A DNA stretch of 64,000 nt from Streptomyces monashensis (GTDB lineage Bacteria; Actinomycetota; Actinomycetes; Streptomycetales; Streptomycetaceae). The stretch's first letter is position 1. Every line of letters begins with the position of its first letter. A model generated the notes under the pieces. That model made no database searches, was not told where the DNA came from, and saw only the letters and a program-made list of their open reading frames with translations. The position numbers and the translations under genes are program-made. The stretch covers positions 1 through 64,000 of the forward strand of contig NZ_MLYO01000059.1 of the NCBI RefSeq assembly GCF_001866665.1. Reading direction: 5' to 3'. Positions 9,093 to 18,373 of this stretch are shown in pieces.

Positions 9093-9890
9093 GAGCACAC
9101 CCTCCGTACCAGGTGTGGCTGGTCCAAGTCGCTTACCGGGCCAGGCATCGGCTGCCCGAGGGCGACACGGCGCGGCGGGCGCCGGTGATGCCGCGGCCGG
9201 CCGCCGTGGTGTTCTGCGTAATGGCCGGTCGGACCTGATGGACGAGCGTGGTGGCGCGCTCCGGTTCGCCGCTGCGGGAGCGGTGGGTGCTGGCGGCCCT
9301 GTCGTTCAGCGCGGTGGCGTCCGCTTTCTGCGGCGTGGCCGGGGCGGACGAACCGTAGTTGGCGGCCAGGCTGTTGAGCCTGGTGGTCACGGGGGCTGGG
9401 CATGGCCGGCCTCTTGTCCATCCCGGCCGCCTCTCCCGCCAGGTGCCGGACGCCGTCCGCCGGCGCTCCCCCGCGCCGGGCGCCCCGGGCGCCCAACCGC
9501 CACCGGGGACAGGACGTCGGGCACGTCGACGCGTTGAACATCCGACCCCGCGGATACGCGTGAGGCACCGCACCGCGCTCTGGGCGCAACTTGTACCCCC
9601 TGTGCTGAACACAGCCGACACGGGGGCCACCCGGCAGTCAACTCCACGCTCCCTCCGTCGCGTTGGGCGCATCCAAGAACGCCCACCCCACAGCCTGCAC
9701 CCCGTTCTGCATGGTTTCAGCCACGGACGCCACGTGACTACCCGTCAGGCGCGAGTCGGGCCCGGCTCCGTTCCAGCCGGGGAGCGGAGGTGCCCAGGGA
9801 CGAGAGCAGGCAGCCGGCGGCCACTGCTGCCACGGCCCTCAGCCTGCTCTCGGGTTCGCTCCCCGGCTCGTCCTGTTCCATCGCCGGCGG
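9093..9890. other. Gene-free stretch
   Basis: About 800 bp between the membrane protein and the quinone reductase. Several open frames exist on both strands but none has a convincing start, domain or composition. A short + strand segment near 9250-9355 (RERWVLAALSFSAVASAFCG) is hydrophobic and may be a relic of a membrane protein; it stops at 9355-9357. I see no RNA gene, repeat or clear terminator. Confidence 0.5.
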
Positions 9891-10670
9891 TCAGCCGCGC
9901 ACGTGCAGCCCGAAACCCGTGCGGCCCGCGGGCTCCAGTCCCTCCTTCAGGTGCAGCGAGGGGATCTCGTAGTCACCGAAGTTCTGCCGCCGGAACGCAA
10001 CCGGCTCAGTCGACTCCAGGCTGAGCAGGCGCTGCTCCCAGGCCCTGGCGACGTCCGGGTAGTCCTCGCCGGTCATCCGGTCGGTTCCGTACAGCACGAA
10101 CGGCGGCAGCACCTCGATGCCCGGGTAGTAGAGGATGCCGTGCTGGATCGGGAACAGCAGATCGTCGATGGGGCCGTTGATCCCGCGAGCGGCGTAATGC
10201 GACTGCGGACCGCCGGCGGTCACCGACAACAGAGCCCTCCTGCCTGCGAGGGTGCCTTCGCCGAAGCGCTCGCCGTACTTGGTGTCGCTGTGCTCGCCGA
10301 CGCCGTACGCGAAGCGGTAGGTGAACACCCGGTCCACCCAGCCCTTGAGGATCGCGGGCATCGAGTACCACCACAGCGGGAACTGGAAGATGATCGTGTC
10401 GGCCCACAGCAGCTTCTCCTGCTCGGCGAGGACGTCCGGGGTGAGCGTCCCGGAGTCGAAGGCCCGGCCCGAGTCCAGGGCGACCTTCAGCGGACGTGAG
10501 GCGTTGGGGCCATAGTCCGCGGCGTCCACGACCGCCTTCCAGTTCATCGCGTACAGATCGCTCACCCGTACCTCGTGCCCGGCATTCTCCAATGTGGACA
10601 CCGCGAGGTCCTTCAGTGAGCTGTTGAGCGACTTCGGCTCCGGGTGGGCATGGACGATCAGCGTCTTCAT
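9891..10670 (-). CDS. NAD(P)H:quinone oxidoreductase, flavodoxin-like fold
   Basis: A 259-residue member of the NQO1/MdaB-type family. It begins MKTLIVHAHPEPKSLNSSL, the flavin-phosphate loop of the family. It has WADTIIFQFPLWWYSMPAIL near residue 95 and GWVDRVFTYRFAYGVG near 110, both signature segments, then TAGGPQSHY near 150. It should catalyse two-electron reduction of quinones or other redox-active compounds with NAD(P)H. It is divergent from the XRE regulator at 10809, a pairing often seen for quinone- or xenobiotic-responsive reductases. Regulation by that neighbour is inference. Confidence 0.9.
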   Translation of the reverse strand: MKTLIVHAHPEPKSLNSSLKDLAVSTLENAGHEVRVSDLYAMNWKAVVDAADYGPNASRPLKVALDSGRAFDSGTLTPDVLAEQEKLLWADTIIFQFPLWWYSMPAILKGWVDRVFTYRFAYGVGEHSDTKYGERFGEGTLAGRRALLSVTAGGPQSHYAARGINGPIDDLLFPIQHGILYYPGIEVLPPFVLYGTDRMTGEDYPDVARAWEQRLLSLESTEPVAFRRQNFGDYEIPSLHLKEGLEPAGRTGFGLHVRG

Positions 10671-10808
10671 GGGAACTCCTTCGGATCGGATGCCCTCGAT
10701 CCTGAGCGCCGCGGCGCCTGGCGTTCAGGGGCTCCTGTTCCGTCGGACGGGACTTCCTGGTAATGGCAGGGCCACCTTCACGGGCTCCGCCGAGGCGATA
10801 CTGGGGGC

Positions 10809-11660
10809 ATGGACGATCTCGCGGGCTTCCTTCGGACCCGGCGTTCCCGGGTCGGCCCGGCGGCCCTCGGCATCTCCACCGACAGCCGCCGGCGGGTCGA
10901 GGGGCTGCGCCGCGAAGAGGTCGCGCACCTGTCCGGAGTCAGCGTCGACTACTACGTACGCCTGGAGCAGGGCCGCGCGACCCAGCCCTCCGAGCAGGTC
11001 CTCGACGCCCTCGCCCGCGTCCTCGGCCTCGACGAGACCGAACGCGGGCACCTCTACCGGCTCGCCCGGCAGCGCCGCCGCCGTGCGAAGACACCGGGCG
11101 GGCGGGTCCGGCCCGAGCTGCTGCGCGTCCTGGACCTGGTCGCCGACGGACCCGCGCTGATCATGAACCACCGCCTGGACGTGCTCGCCGGGAACCGCCT
11201 CGCCGGGCTCCTCTACGGTCGGCCGGTGCCGGGCCTGAACACCGCACGGCACATCTTCCTCGAGGAGGCCGAGCGCGGCCTTTACGCGGACTGGGCGAAC
11301 TGCACCCTCGACGTGGTCGGGCACCTGCGCCTGGCCGCCGGCAAATACCCCGATGATTCCCGCCTGGCCTCACTCATAGGCGAGCTGGCGATGGGCAGCG
11401 AGCGCTTCCGCCGCCTCTGGGCCCGCGCGGACGTGCGCGCCCGCTCACACGGACGCAAGGCGTATCGGCATCCGCTGGTCGGACTGCTGGAGCTGCACCA
11501 GGAGAACTTCGCGCTACCGGACGGATCGGGCACGGAGCTGCTGGTGCTGTCCGCGACCCCCGGCAGCCCCGCCGAGGACGGGCTGCGCCTGCTCTCAAGC
11601 CTGGGCGCTGCCAGCGGTGACGCGCATCCCACAGTGAACCCTCAGATCCGCGACTACTGA
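10809..11660 (+). CDS. XRE-family regulator with MmyB-like ligand-binding domain
   Basis: A 283-residue protein. Residues about 5-75 form the N-terminal helix-turn-helix with the family hallmarks LRREEVAHLSGVSVDYYVRLEQGR and the following ALARVLGLDETERGHL. The remaining 200 residues match the MmyB-like sensory domain (PALIMNHRLDVLAGNRLA; DPRSRLAS-like and HPLVGLLELHQENFALPDG segments). This architecture is very common in Streptomyces, usually next to a divergently transcribed reductase or oxidoreductase that it controls. That fits the quinone reductase at 9891-10670. Confidence 0.9.
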   Translation: MDDLAGFLRTRRSRVGPAALGISTDSRRRVEGLRREEVAHLSGVSVDYYVRLEQGRATQPSEQVLDALARVLGLDETERGHLYRLARQRRRRAKTPGGRVRPELLRVLDLVADGPALIMNHRLDVLAGNRLAGLLYGRPVPGLNTARHIFLEEAERGLYADWANCTLDVVGHLRLAAGKYPDDSRLASLIGELAMGSERFRRLWARADVRARSHGRKAYRHPLVGLLELHQENFALPDGSGTELLVLSATPGSPAEDGLRLLSSLGAASGDAHPTVNPQIRDY

Positions 11661-11763
11661 CTTCCGCTCGTCAGGATGAACTTCCTCGAAGTCCCTGATG
11701 GGCATGGAGCGGGGTCTGTGCAAGGACAACCGCGGCAGCAGGCAGTGACCGGTGCTTGCATGC

Positions 11764-12008
11764 CAGGAACGGGTTCCCGAGCTCGGCAACTCCCGCATCG
11801 CACAGACACAGGTAGCCCACCGGCCCATCCCGGCGACGGATTCCCCTCGGTGGGAGCGGTACCGTCCGTGCCGGGCTACTACGAGGCCGTTTCCCACAGC
11901 GGCATCACGCTCGGGCCGGTCATCGGCCGGCTGCTTGCTTCGGAGATCCTCAGCGGGAAGAGAGACGAGATGCCGGCAGACTTCCGTCCAGAGCGGTTCC
12001 TCTCGTGA
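11764..12008 (+). pseudogene. C-terminal fragment of FAD-dependent amino-acid oxidase (DAO family)
   Basis: Only the last 80 or so residues of a glycine/D-amino-acid-oxidase-like protein remain, in two frames. From about 11775 one frame reads VPELGNSRIAQTQVAHRPIP. Near 11838 the reading shifts to PSVGAVPSVPGYYEAVSHSG and then ITLGPVIGRLLASEILSG and DFRPERF. The GYYEAVSHSGITLGP block is the conserved FAD-contacting C-terminus of the family. The rest of the gene is missing. It is non-functional. Confidence 0.65.
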
Positions 12009-12508
12009 CAGCTTGGGCAAGAGCCGGCGTTTGCCGGGCTTTGAGGCGCTGACAGCGCCCGTCGTGGTGTCCGGCCCGCGGCCACGGGGGAGAGCGACGG
12101 GCCGGACGTTTCACGATGGCATACGCCCGTGCCCGGCGCAGGCGAACGGGCACGCAGAGGCGATGATGCAGCGCAGCGATACGGCTGTGGCTTGCGGCCG
12201 CGGCCCCGGTCACATCGACGAATCGGTTCTCCTCGCGTCCCCACCGACAGGTCTGACGTCCGTAGCTGCTCGACCCGGTCGTTGCCCACTTCGCCGGGGT
12301 GTGCCCATACCCCGGCGCCCTTGACGATCTCCATGGCGTGAGCCTGGTGCTACGCCCAGGTCGCCGACACCCAACATCCTTTTGCGGGTTCCAAGCCTCG
12401 TTGCGGCATGGTGCACAAGGGGGCCGAAAGGTCATGTTGCCGCAGGGAGAGCGAGGGACTTAGGCTCGCTGCGGGGAGCAAGCGGCCCTGAAGAGGGGGA
12501 ACGCACCA
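12009..12508. other. Gene-free stretch
   Basis: About 500 bp after the oxidase relic. Open frames on both strands lack start sites, motifs and plausible composition. Nothing is recognised apart from the presumed promoter and ribosome binding site (GAGGGGG) of the small ORF at 12509. Confidence 0.5.
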
Positions 12509-12762
12509 TGCTGGAGCAGGAATCAGCGTCGTACAACGAGGAATTCGCTGACGGTCTACTGCGTTCTGACAGCTTCTCATACGGATTCCGATCCCGACTT
12601 CCACACGGATTCCCACACGGATTTCCATGCGGATTCCCATGCGGTTTTCGCCCTGTTCGAGCGAGGACGTCACACGGTGGCGTGGATGGGACGCGGTCGC
12701 GATCTGCCAGCCCCTTGCCTCGGCCCATGACGCGAGTCGACTCCCCTCCGTCATGCCGCTGA
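12509..12762 (+). CDS. Small ORF with tetrapeptide repeats, hypothetical
   Basis: An 84-residue ORF starting at an ATG with GAGGGGG eight bases upstream. The N-terminus (LEQESASYNEEFADGLLRS) is acidic. It is followed by a run of four-residue repeats SYGF-RSRL-PHGF-PHGF-PCGF-PCGF encoded by 12-bp DNA repeats, then a basic, Ser/Pro-rich tail. I do not recognise a family. A second frame through the repeats would read His/Asp/Ser-rich units, so the coding frame is uncertain; the ribosome binding site favours the frame given. From 12763 to 12956 no gene is seen. Confidence 0.4.
12577..12648 (+). repeat. Six tandem 12-bp units
   Basis: The last four units are clear: CCACACGGATTC, CCACACGGATTT, CCATGCGGATTC, CCATGCGGTTTT. 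They are preceded by a related unit (TCATACGGATTC) and one diverged unit. The 12-bp period keeps the frame of the ORF that contains it. Confidence 0.8.
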
Positions 12763-12956
12763 CGGGGATGCCGGTGCCGTCACATGCGAGTGGCCACGCC
12801 CCGGCTTCCCGTTGGGAGGCGCCGGTCAGCCCGGCAAGCCCCTCGCCCGCCCGCAGCGGCTCGGCAACCTGTTCCGAGAGCAGACGCACGTCTGTCTGAC
12901 GAGCGGTGCCCACATCACTCTTCCCATGGCGATTGAGACTCGGATGAGAGGCAGCA

Positions 12957-14561
12957 GTGAACGATGCCGCGAAGCCAGGCGGTAAACAATATCGCAGGAC
13001 GTTGCGAAGCATGCTCGCGGGACTTCGATTACCCGAGAACGAAGTTGTCAGGCATGTGGCGATACAACTTACCAAAGATTGCGCATTACGTCCGCGGGCT
13101 GCCTGGAGAATGGCCAACGAGTTGACCCTGGGGCAGGCGGCCATCCGGTTCAATGCTGTGCTGGGTGACCCGAGAGCGCCCGTGGCGGCCGGTCGAATAT
13201 GGGAATACGAGAAGTGGCCGCATCGCGGCACGCGACCCTCGGTTGACACACTGCGGGTCATGGGTGCGGTGTACGGGACGTCCTGGAGTTCCTTGATAGA
13301 TGTCGAGGACCTCAAGAAACTGCCGGAGCCCGCCCGCGCCGCCTATCTGGCTGAACGTTCTCGAACGGAATCTCCGAGCGGGGGAGCCTTCGGGACTCAG
13401 GGACCACGGCGTGGTCCCACCGATTCGGGTGGGGCGGGTTCGGTGTCCGCTGCCGATGACGCCGCACTCGACGGTCTGGAGATCAGTGCGGCCCAGTCCC
13501 TCGAACTGGCCGGGCTTGTCGCCGAAGCGAACGTCGACGACGACGTGCTCGCGCTGCTGCAGAACGAGCTGCTTGAGCTGACCTTCTTCCTCATGCGCAG
13601 CTCCCTCGCCGCGTCGTACCGGCGAGCGGTCCGGCTTCGCGATCAGGTGTGGGACCTCCTGCGTCGCCGTCCACGAGCAGGCCGTCAAAGGGAGTTGTCC
13701 GTCATCGCCGCGAAGGTGTGCACCCTGCTCGCGTGGATATGCGAGGACTTGGGCCGGCGCGCTGTCGCCCTCGGCCACGCACGAGCCGGCTGGATGTGCG
13801 CGGAGCAGGCCGACCACAACGGTGCCCGACGATGGATACGTGTCGCACAGTCCCGGATGGCGTTCTGGTCGGGCGAATACGCCAAGTCGGCCCAATACGC
13901 CGCCGACGGCCACAACCACCCTTTCCCGGACGGGTTGGATTCCTACCTGACGCTCTTGGAGGCTCGGGCCCGGGGTGCCGCAGGGGCGCAACAGGAGGCG
14001 CTGTCCCTGCTGTCACGGTGGAAGAACAGCTCGGTCTACGAAGCGGATCCACGCAACGAAGACCTGTTCTTCAATCTGACCCTGGACCGGGAGCACTATC
14101 TCGCCGGTGGCTCTCTGTTGTTGCTGGGCCGGGCCGGCGATGCGCTGGATCTGTTGGACGAGGCGATGGTGCTGTACAACCGACTTCCCCGACCGCGCCG
14201 GTACTACGGCATGGAGATGATCACGCGGATCGACACGGTCCGGGCATGCCTGCGCAGGGGAGAGCTGGAGGCCATACCGGCGATCATCGGCCCGGTGCTC
14301 GAGGTGCAGCCCACTCGGCGGCTCACCATGCTCTGTCTCGGTATCCGGGAGCTGGCCCATGAGATTTCTGGTACCCCGTACAGCAAGAGCGCCATCGGCC
14401 GCGAACTCAGCGGCACCATAAGGGATTTCTGTGATCGGGCCGAGCTTGCGACGCGAGGTGACGGTCAGCGTCCGTTGCACCAGAAGGCCGGCCCGGTCGC
14501 GGCTCGGGCGCGAGATGCGCCGGGTGGTACCGCAGGCGGCGAAGGCGGCACGTGTGGCTGA
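12957..14561 (+). CDS. XRE-like regulator with helical-repeat (TPR-like) region
   Basis: A 534-residue protein typical of Streptomyces regulators. Residues about 45-110 resemble a helix-turn-helix (WRMANELTLGQAAIRFNAVL, then RIWEYEKWPHRGTRPS and LRVMGAVYG). A variable Gly/Pro-rich linker follows. From about 190 to 490 the protein is a helical repeat region (SVIAAKVCTLLAWICEDLG; ARRWIRVAQSRMAFWSGEYA; GDALDLLDEAMVLYNRLP). It starts at GTG 12957 behind GAGAGG. Two TTA codons (13029-13031 and 13086-13088) suggest dependence on the bldA leucyl-tRNA. The target genes are unknown. Confidence 0.75.
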   Translation: MNDAAKPGGKQYRRTLRSMLAGLRLPENEVVRHVAIQLTKDCALRPRAAWRMANELTLGQAAIRFNAVLGDPRAPVAAGRIWEYEKWPHRGTRPSVDTLRVMGAVYGTSWSSLIDVEDLKKLPEPARAAYLAERSRTESPSGGAFGTQGPRRGPTDSGGAGSVSAADDAALDGLEISAAQSLELAGLVAEANVDDDVLALLQNELLELTFFLMRSSLAASYRRAVRLRDQVWDLLRRRPRAGRQRELSVIAAKVCTLLAWICEDLGRRAVALGHARAGWMCAEQADHNGARRWIRVAQSRMAFWSGEYAKSAQYAADGHNHPFPDGLDSYLTLLEARARGAAGAQQEALSLLSRWKNSSVYEADPRNEDLFFNLTLDREHYLAGGSLLLLGRAGDALDLLDEAMVLYNRLPRPRRYYGMEMITRIDTVRACLRRGELEAIPAIIGPVLEVQPTRRLTMLCLGIRELAHEISGTPYSKSAIGRELSGTIRDFCDRAELATRGDGQRPLHQKAGPVAARARDAPGGTAGGEGGTCG

Positions 14562-14649
14562 GTTGGTCACTACGAGTGTCGAGGATCAGACTCCGGTCAT
14601 CACGATCACTCGAGCCGGTGACCCGAGATCGCGTTCTCCTGCGGCCTGA
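14515..14649 (+). CDS. Small ORF, possible antitoxin-like relic
   Basis: A 44-residue ORF overlapping the end of the preceding regulator in another frame. It contains AKAARVAELVTTSVEDQTPV and then ITITRAGDP. The central part weakly resembles the N-terminus of Phd/YefM antitoxins (…NLAELV…VITRxGxP), but it stops before their C-terminal part and no toxin follows. It may be a chance ORF or a truncated antitoxin. Confidence 0.25.
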   Translation: MRRVVPQAAKAARVAELVTTSVEDQTPVITITRAGDPRSRSPAA

Positions 14650-15127
14650 TCGTATGCGGAAACCAGCCAAGTTCGGGCTCCCCGAGGTGTCACGGGGACT
14701 CATTCGGGCCGGGGGAGGCGCCATCCGGCTGCCCAGACGTCTCCTTTGTCACATCGCGATGGAGGCCCTGCTCACCGGCATATTTATTTAACAATGAACC
14801 GAAAACTCTGCCTCCACCTGCGGAAAATTATCCCAACGAAGAATCAAAAACGCTGGTCAGGTGAGTGATCGTGGGCAGAAAGATGCGGGAGATTCATGGT
14901 GATGGTTCCTCTCCTTCCTTCTGTCACGCTGATCCAGTGCGTGTCGCGACGATGGCGTGATCTTCCTGGGACCCGAATGACCCTCGTCGAGCAGGGCCAG
15001 TGCCGCCCGATATTTTCATGTAACATAGTTCTGCGTGTCACATGGGCTACAAGTGCACAATCCGTCTACGAGCCTTCCGTGGATCCTGACTCATTCTGCC
15101 GCCCCCAAGGCCGACTATGGAGTCCTG
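14562..15127. other. AT-richer intergenic region ahead of the SARP gene
   Basis: About 570 bp with little coding. A 45-residue ORF at 14654-14791 ends in a hydrophobic helix (HIAMEALLTGIFI) but has no supporting signal. From 14780 the DNA is noticeably richer in A/T than its surroundings (for example CATATTTATTTAACAATG and GATATTTTCATGTAACATAG). This is where I would expect the promoter and control sites of the SARP gene. The heptamer GCGTGTC occurs at about 14939 and again near 15032. No terminator with a clear stem was found. Confidence 0.45.
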
Positions 15128-15949
15128 ATGAACGTCGGAATACTGGGCCCTTTCTTACTGTCCGTTGACGATCTTTCCGTCTTCGTGGAACTTGCCCCCA
15201 AGCCTCGAGCTGTTCTCGCCACCCTCGTTGCCCTCGCAGGCGAAACGATCCCCGTGTCGACTTTGGTTCGTGAAGTCTGGGGAGACGACTCTCCCGTCAG
15301 TGCGCTCCGTAACATTCAGACCTACGTGCTCCAGTCACGTAAGGAGCTGGCCCGGGTTACGGGGCTCCCCCCTCGCGTAGTGGCCAGTGAACTGCTGGTC
15401 ACACGGCCCGGCGGGTACATGTTCAACGACGCGGCTGCGCAACTGGATTACCGGCGGTACAAAGAGCTGAGCACAACTGGCCAGAGCGTCCTGCGCAGTG
15501 GCGGCACTGCGGAGGGAATCTCACTGCTCTCCCGCAGCCTTGGCATCTGGCGCGGCGCCGCCTTCGTGGATGTGATGACCGGTCCCGCACTGGGATCCCT
15601 GCGGCACCAGTTGGAGGAATCCAGGCTCGGCACCGTCGAGGCCCTGTCGGACGTGAGGATCGGCACAGGCCGGCACGATGAGGCGATCTTCGACCTCGCC
15701 CCGGCGGTGTCGAACAACCCCCTCCACGAAGGACTGCACTATCAGTACATGCGAGCCCTGGCCGTCACCGGGCGCCGGGCGAAGGCACTCGAAGTCTTCA
15801 ACCTCCTGCGGCTGAACCTGGTGTCCGAGCTGGGCATCGAACCCGGCGCACCGATCCAGCAGTTGCAGTATCAGATCCTCAACTCGTCGGACATCGGTCA
15901 CATGGCCGCGTACTCGCCGTCCACCGGCGGGATGGCGCCGGTGGTGTAG
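15128..15949 (+). CDS. SARP-family transcriptional activator
   Basis: A 273-residue Streptomyces antibiotic regulatory protein. Residues about 1-95 are the OmpR-like winged helix (VGILGPFLLSVDD; PKPRAVLATLVALAGETIPV; VREVWGDDSPVSALRNIQTY). Residues about 100-250 are the bacterial transcriptional activation domain (DYRRYKELSTTG; RSLGIWRGAAFVDV; NPLHEGLHYQYMRALAVTGR). The ATG at 15128 follows GGAG. An upstream in-frame GTG at 15035 lacks a site. Codon 10 is TTA (15155-15157), so translation probably needs bldA. It lies at the edge of the biosynthetic region and is the best candidate for its pathway-specific activator. Confidence 0.9.
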   Translation: MNVGILGPFLLSVDDLSVFVELAPKPRAVLATLVALAGETIPVSTLVREVWGDDSPVSALRNIQTYVLQSRKELARVTGLPPRVVASELLVTRPGGYMFNDAAAQLDYRRYKELSTTGQSVLRSGGTAEGISLLSRSLGIWRGAAFVDVMTGPALGSLRHQLEESRLGTVEALSDVRIGTGRHDEAIFDLAPAVSNNPLHEGLHYQYMRALAVTGRRAKALEVFNLLRLNLVSELGIEPGAPIQQLQYQILNSSDIGHMAAYSPSTGGMAPVV

Positions 15950-16327
15950 GCGGCGAGCTGGTCGGCGCGGTCGGGGAGCACCGAGATGCCGTGGCGCCTG
16001 CAGATCCGCGTGATCCGGATGATCCGGTGGGTGCGGGCGGCCGTCAGGTGGTGAGCACGTCCCGCGGCGCAGGCGAGGTCCACGGCCGCCGCCCCGCCGG
16101 ATCGGGTCACCACCGGCACGTTCACCCCGTGCCGACGAGGCGTGGGGGAAACAGCCGGGCAGATCGATGACAGCGGTCGTAGAGGCGTGGGCGGCAGCGA
16201 ACTTCTCCTCGGGCCGTCCGGCAGCCAGGACGTTCGCACCCCGAGCGGCGAAGGCAGGTGCGGCGGCTCGCCCGGTGCCGGCGCCGCTGCCGGTGATGAC
16301 TGCGGTCTTCCCCGTCGGGGTGGCCAT
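15898..16327 (-). pseudogene. Short-chain dehydrogenase/reductase (SDR) with internal deletion
   Basis: The N-terminus, starting at 16327, is a classical SDR: GKTAVITGSGAGTGRAAAPA (TGxxxGxG cofactor motif) and ARGANVLAAGRPEEK. After about 60 residues the frame breaks. At the other end, 15898-15960 in a second frame gives AAYTTGAIPPVDGEYAAM, the typical SDR C-terminus. The catalytic Tyr/Lys block between them is gone. The relic overlaps the SARP 3' end on the opposite strand. Confidence 0.6.
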
Positions 16328-16452
16328 CGCGTCTCACCTCCTGGTCGGGATGAACAGATCCTTCCGCCCAGAAGAACACCTTTCGCAGGGCACTGGTTGC
16401 ACTCGTCGGCGCGGCCGGGAAGCCGGCGGCCGCAGGCCGCCGGTCCGGTTCG

Positions 16453-17700
16453 TCAGGTCGGCTGCCCGCCCCGCGTGAGCGTCCGTCCCGCCGTCCGGTC
16501 GGCCAGCAGGACGTGGTCGAGCCCCCGGGTCAGGCTGTGCCGGTCCGCGGGCGGATCGATTCGGCCGAGGATCCGCAGCGCGCCGTCGGCCGGATCGCGC
16601 ACCGCCCGGTCACGGGTACACAGCCAGCCAGGTCCGTCCGCGGCTCCGTCGGCGATGAAGCGGGCGGGTGCCGTCTCCTCCGTCAGATACGGCGTGCGCT
16701 CCATGCGGACCTGCAGCTCTCCGTCGACCAGCCGCACCCGCGTCCCCGGCGCCGCCATGCCCACCGTGCCCGGGCCGAACCATCCCGTCGGGTCGGCGGC
16801 CACGATGCCGGTCTCCGTCGTGCCGTACGCCTGTCCGATGCGCACGCCGTATCGCTCGGTGAACCGGGCGTACACACGGTCCTCCAGCCGGTCGCCGCCG
16901 GAGATCGCGCGGTGCAGCCTCGGCATCCGCACGGCGCGGTCCGCCAGGGCCAGTCCTGTGAAGTGCTCGGTCATGCCCAGAATCGTGTCGGAGCCCGACC
17001 GGATCGCCGCGCGGAGCACGGCCGGCCTCGTGCTGCGGCTCGCGAAGACCGTGACGGCACCGGCATTCATGTTCTGCAGCAGGCCACCGATGAGGTTGAA
17101 GGAGTGCGCGACCGGGCCCAGAAGCAGCACCTTCGAGCCGGGTCCGGGCATGCCGCCGATACGGCGGAAGACGTCGAGTTCGGTCAGCAGGGACTGCGGG
17201 GTGCGTCCCACTGCCTTGGCCAGTCCGGTGCTGCCGGAGGTGAAGTGGACGAGGCAGTGGTCGCTGACGGCTCGATGCCCGCCCCGGAGCTGGCGGACGA
17301 ACATCTCGCACTCGTCCTGAAAGCGGTGTGGCCCGAAGGAGGACGCGTCGAAGGACACGTAGAACTGGGGCCGGCAACGGTCGAGGAGCCGGCCCAGCTC
17401 ACGGCCGCGTATCGTCGGTCCCATCAGCATGACCTGAGCGTCGAGCGACCACAGTGCGAAGACGGACCACAACTGGGTGAAGCTCGGGGTTCCCCGCAGG
17501 GCCACGGTGGTGCCGGGCCGGATGCCGTGGGCCAGGAAGAGCCGGCGCAACGCGCCTGTCTGTGTGCGGAGCCGCTCGTATGTCACCTCGTGACGGGCCC
17601 GTGCCCACACCGCACCCGCGGGATGCCGTGCCAGCAACTCCGCTCCCCACCAGTCGGGCTCACCGGCACCGGACGTTTCACGCATGGAGGATGCCCACAC
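16453..17700 (-). CDS. AMP-binding ligase lacking its C-terminal subdomain
   Basis: A 415-residue class I adenylate-forming enzyme. The phosphate-binding loop HFTSGSTGLAKAVG, the AYGTTETG block and the acidic residue region (WLCTRDRAV) are present. The protein stops just after the hinge (ILGRIDPPADRHS), so the usual C-terminal subdomain of about 110 residues with the catalytic lysine is missing. A stand-alone enzyme of this family usually has 500-550 residues. The start GTG at 17700 follows GAGGAG; ATG 17685 is also possible. It lies downstream of the ogt gene on the same strand. It might still adenylate, work with a separate domain, or be decaying. Confidence 0.75.
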   Translation of the reverse strand: MWASSMRETSGAGEPDWWGAELLARHPAGAVWARARHEVTYERLRTQTGALRRLFLAHGIRPGTTVALRGTPSFTQLWSVFALWSLDAQVMLMGPTIRGRELGRLLDRCRPQFYVSFDASSFGPHRFQDECEMFVRQLRGGHRAVSDHCLVHFTSGSTGLAKAVGRTPQSLLTELDVFRRIGGMPGPGSKVLLLGPVAHSFNLIGGLLQNMNAGAVTVFASRSTRPAVLRAAIRSGSDTILGMTEHFTGLALADRAVRMPRLHRAISGGDRLEDRVYARFTERYGVRIGQAYGTTETGIVAADPTGWFGPGTVGMAAPGTRVRLVDGELQVRMERTPYLTEETAPARFIADGAADGPGWLCTRDRAVRDPADGALRILGRIDPPADRHSLTRGLDHVLLADRTAGRTLTRGGQPT

Positions 17701-17795
17701 TTCCCACTCCTCGCCAGGACTGTGCCGCACTGGTTCGAACACCGGAGTGAGGAGAAGAGTTGCACACCGGCGGGGACCGCACACCCGCGGGTGGC

Positions 17796-18329
17796 TCAGC
17801 CGGCCGCTTCCAGGTCGAGGAGGTACTTCTTGGCGGCGGATCCCCCCGCGTATCCGGTGAGTTGACCCGAGGCACCCACGATGCGGTGGCAGGGGAGGAC
17901 GACACACAGCGGGTTGGCGCCGAGCGCCCTGCCGACCGCCCGGGCGGCCTTGGGGCGGCCCAGTCGCTTCGCGAGTTCGCCGTAGGTGCTGGTGCGGCCG
18001 TAAGGGACGAACTCCTCCAGCCCCACGACGGTTTCCCGGACGAAAGCGGTGGCCCTGCGCAGATCCAGCGGAAGCGTGAACGTCCGCAGCCGGCCGCCGA
18101 GGTACGCGTCGAGCTGGGCGCGGGCCTCGTCCAGAACGGCCCGCTGGGCCGGTGTGGCGTCCCACGGCACCGTCAGCCGGTCGGGCACGCGCGGCTCCGC
18201 AACATCCGGTGTGCGGAATCCGCAGTACACGAGGGCCTCGCCGGTGGCCGCAAGGGTCAGCATGCCGACAGGGGTGGGATGACTGACGGTCACGGGATCG
18301 TCGGCGCACGGTGGTTCAGCCAGGGGCAT
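17796..18329 (-). CDS. ogt: Methylated-DNA--protein-cysteine methyltransferase (Ogt type)
   Basis: A 177-residue suicide repair protein that transfers alkyl groups from O6-alkylguanine to its own cysteine. The active-site motif VLPCHRIVG is intact (Cys147), preceded by the DNA-binding helix segment YGELAKRLGRPKAARAVGRA and followed by LTGYAGGSAAKKYLLDLE. Length and order match Ogt. The ATG at 18329 starts the conserved region. It lies 44 bp after the MGMT-Ada fusion gene and shares its strand, so an operon ECF sigma - MGMT-Ada - ogt - AMP-ligase is likely. In this context it may protect the producer from an alkylating or diazonium-type product (inference). Confidence 0.92.
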   Translation of the reverse strand: MPLAEPPCADDPVTVSHPTPVGMLTLAATGEALVYCGFRTPDVAEPRVPDRLTVPWDATPAQRAVLDEARAQLDAYLGGRLRTFTLPLDLRRATAFVRETVVGLEEFVPYGRTSTYGELAKRLGRPKAARAVGRALGANPLCVVLPCHRIVGASGQLTGYAGGSAAKKYLLDLEAAG

Positions 18330-18373
18330 TACGGAGTTCTCTCTCTTCCGGTTCTGTCGGACAGCGGGCGGTC

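Noticed and set aside
9059..9686. Overlapping ORFs on both strands in the 9.1-9.9 kb gap
   Set aside because: All are Arg/Gly/Pro-rich without motifs. They overlap one another and none has a convincing start.
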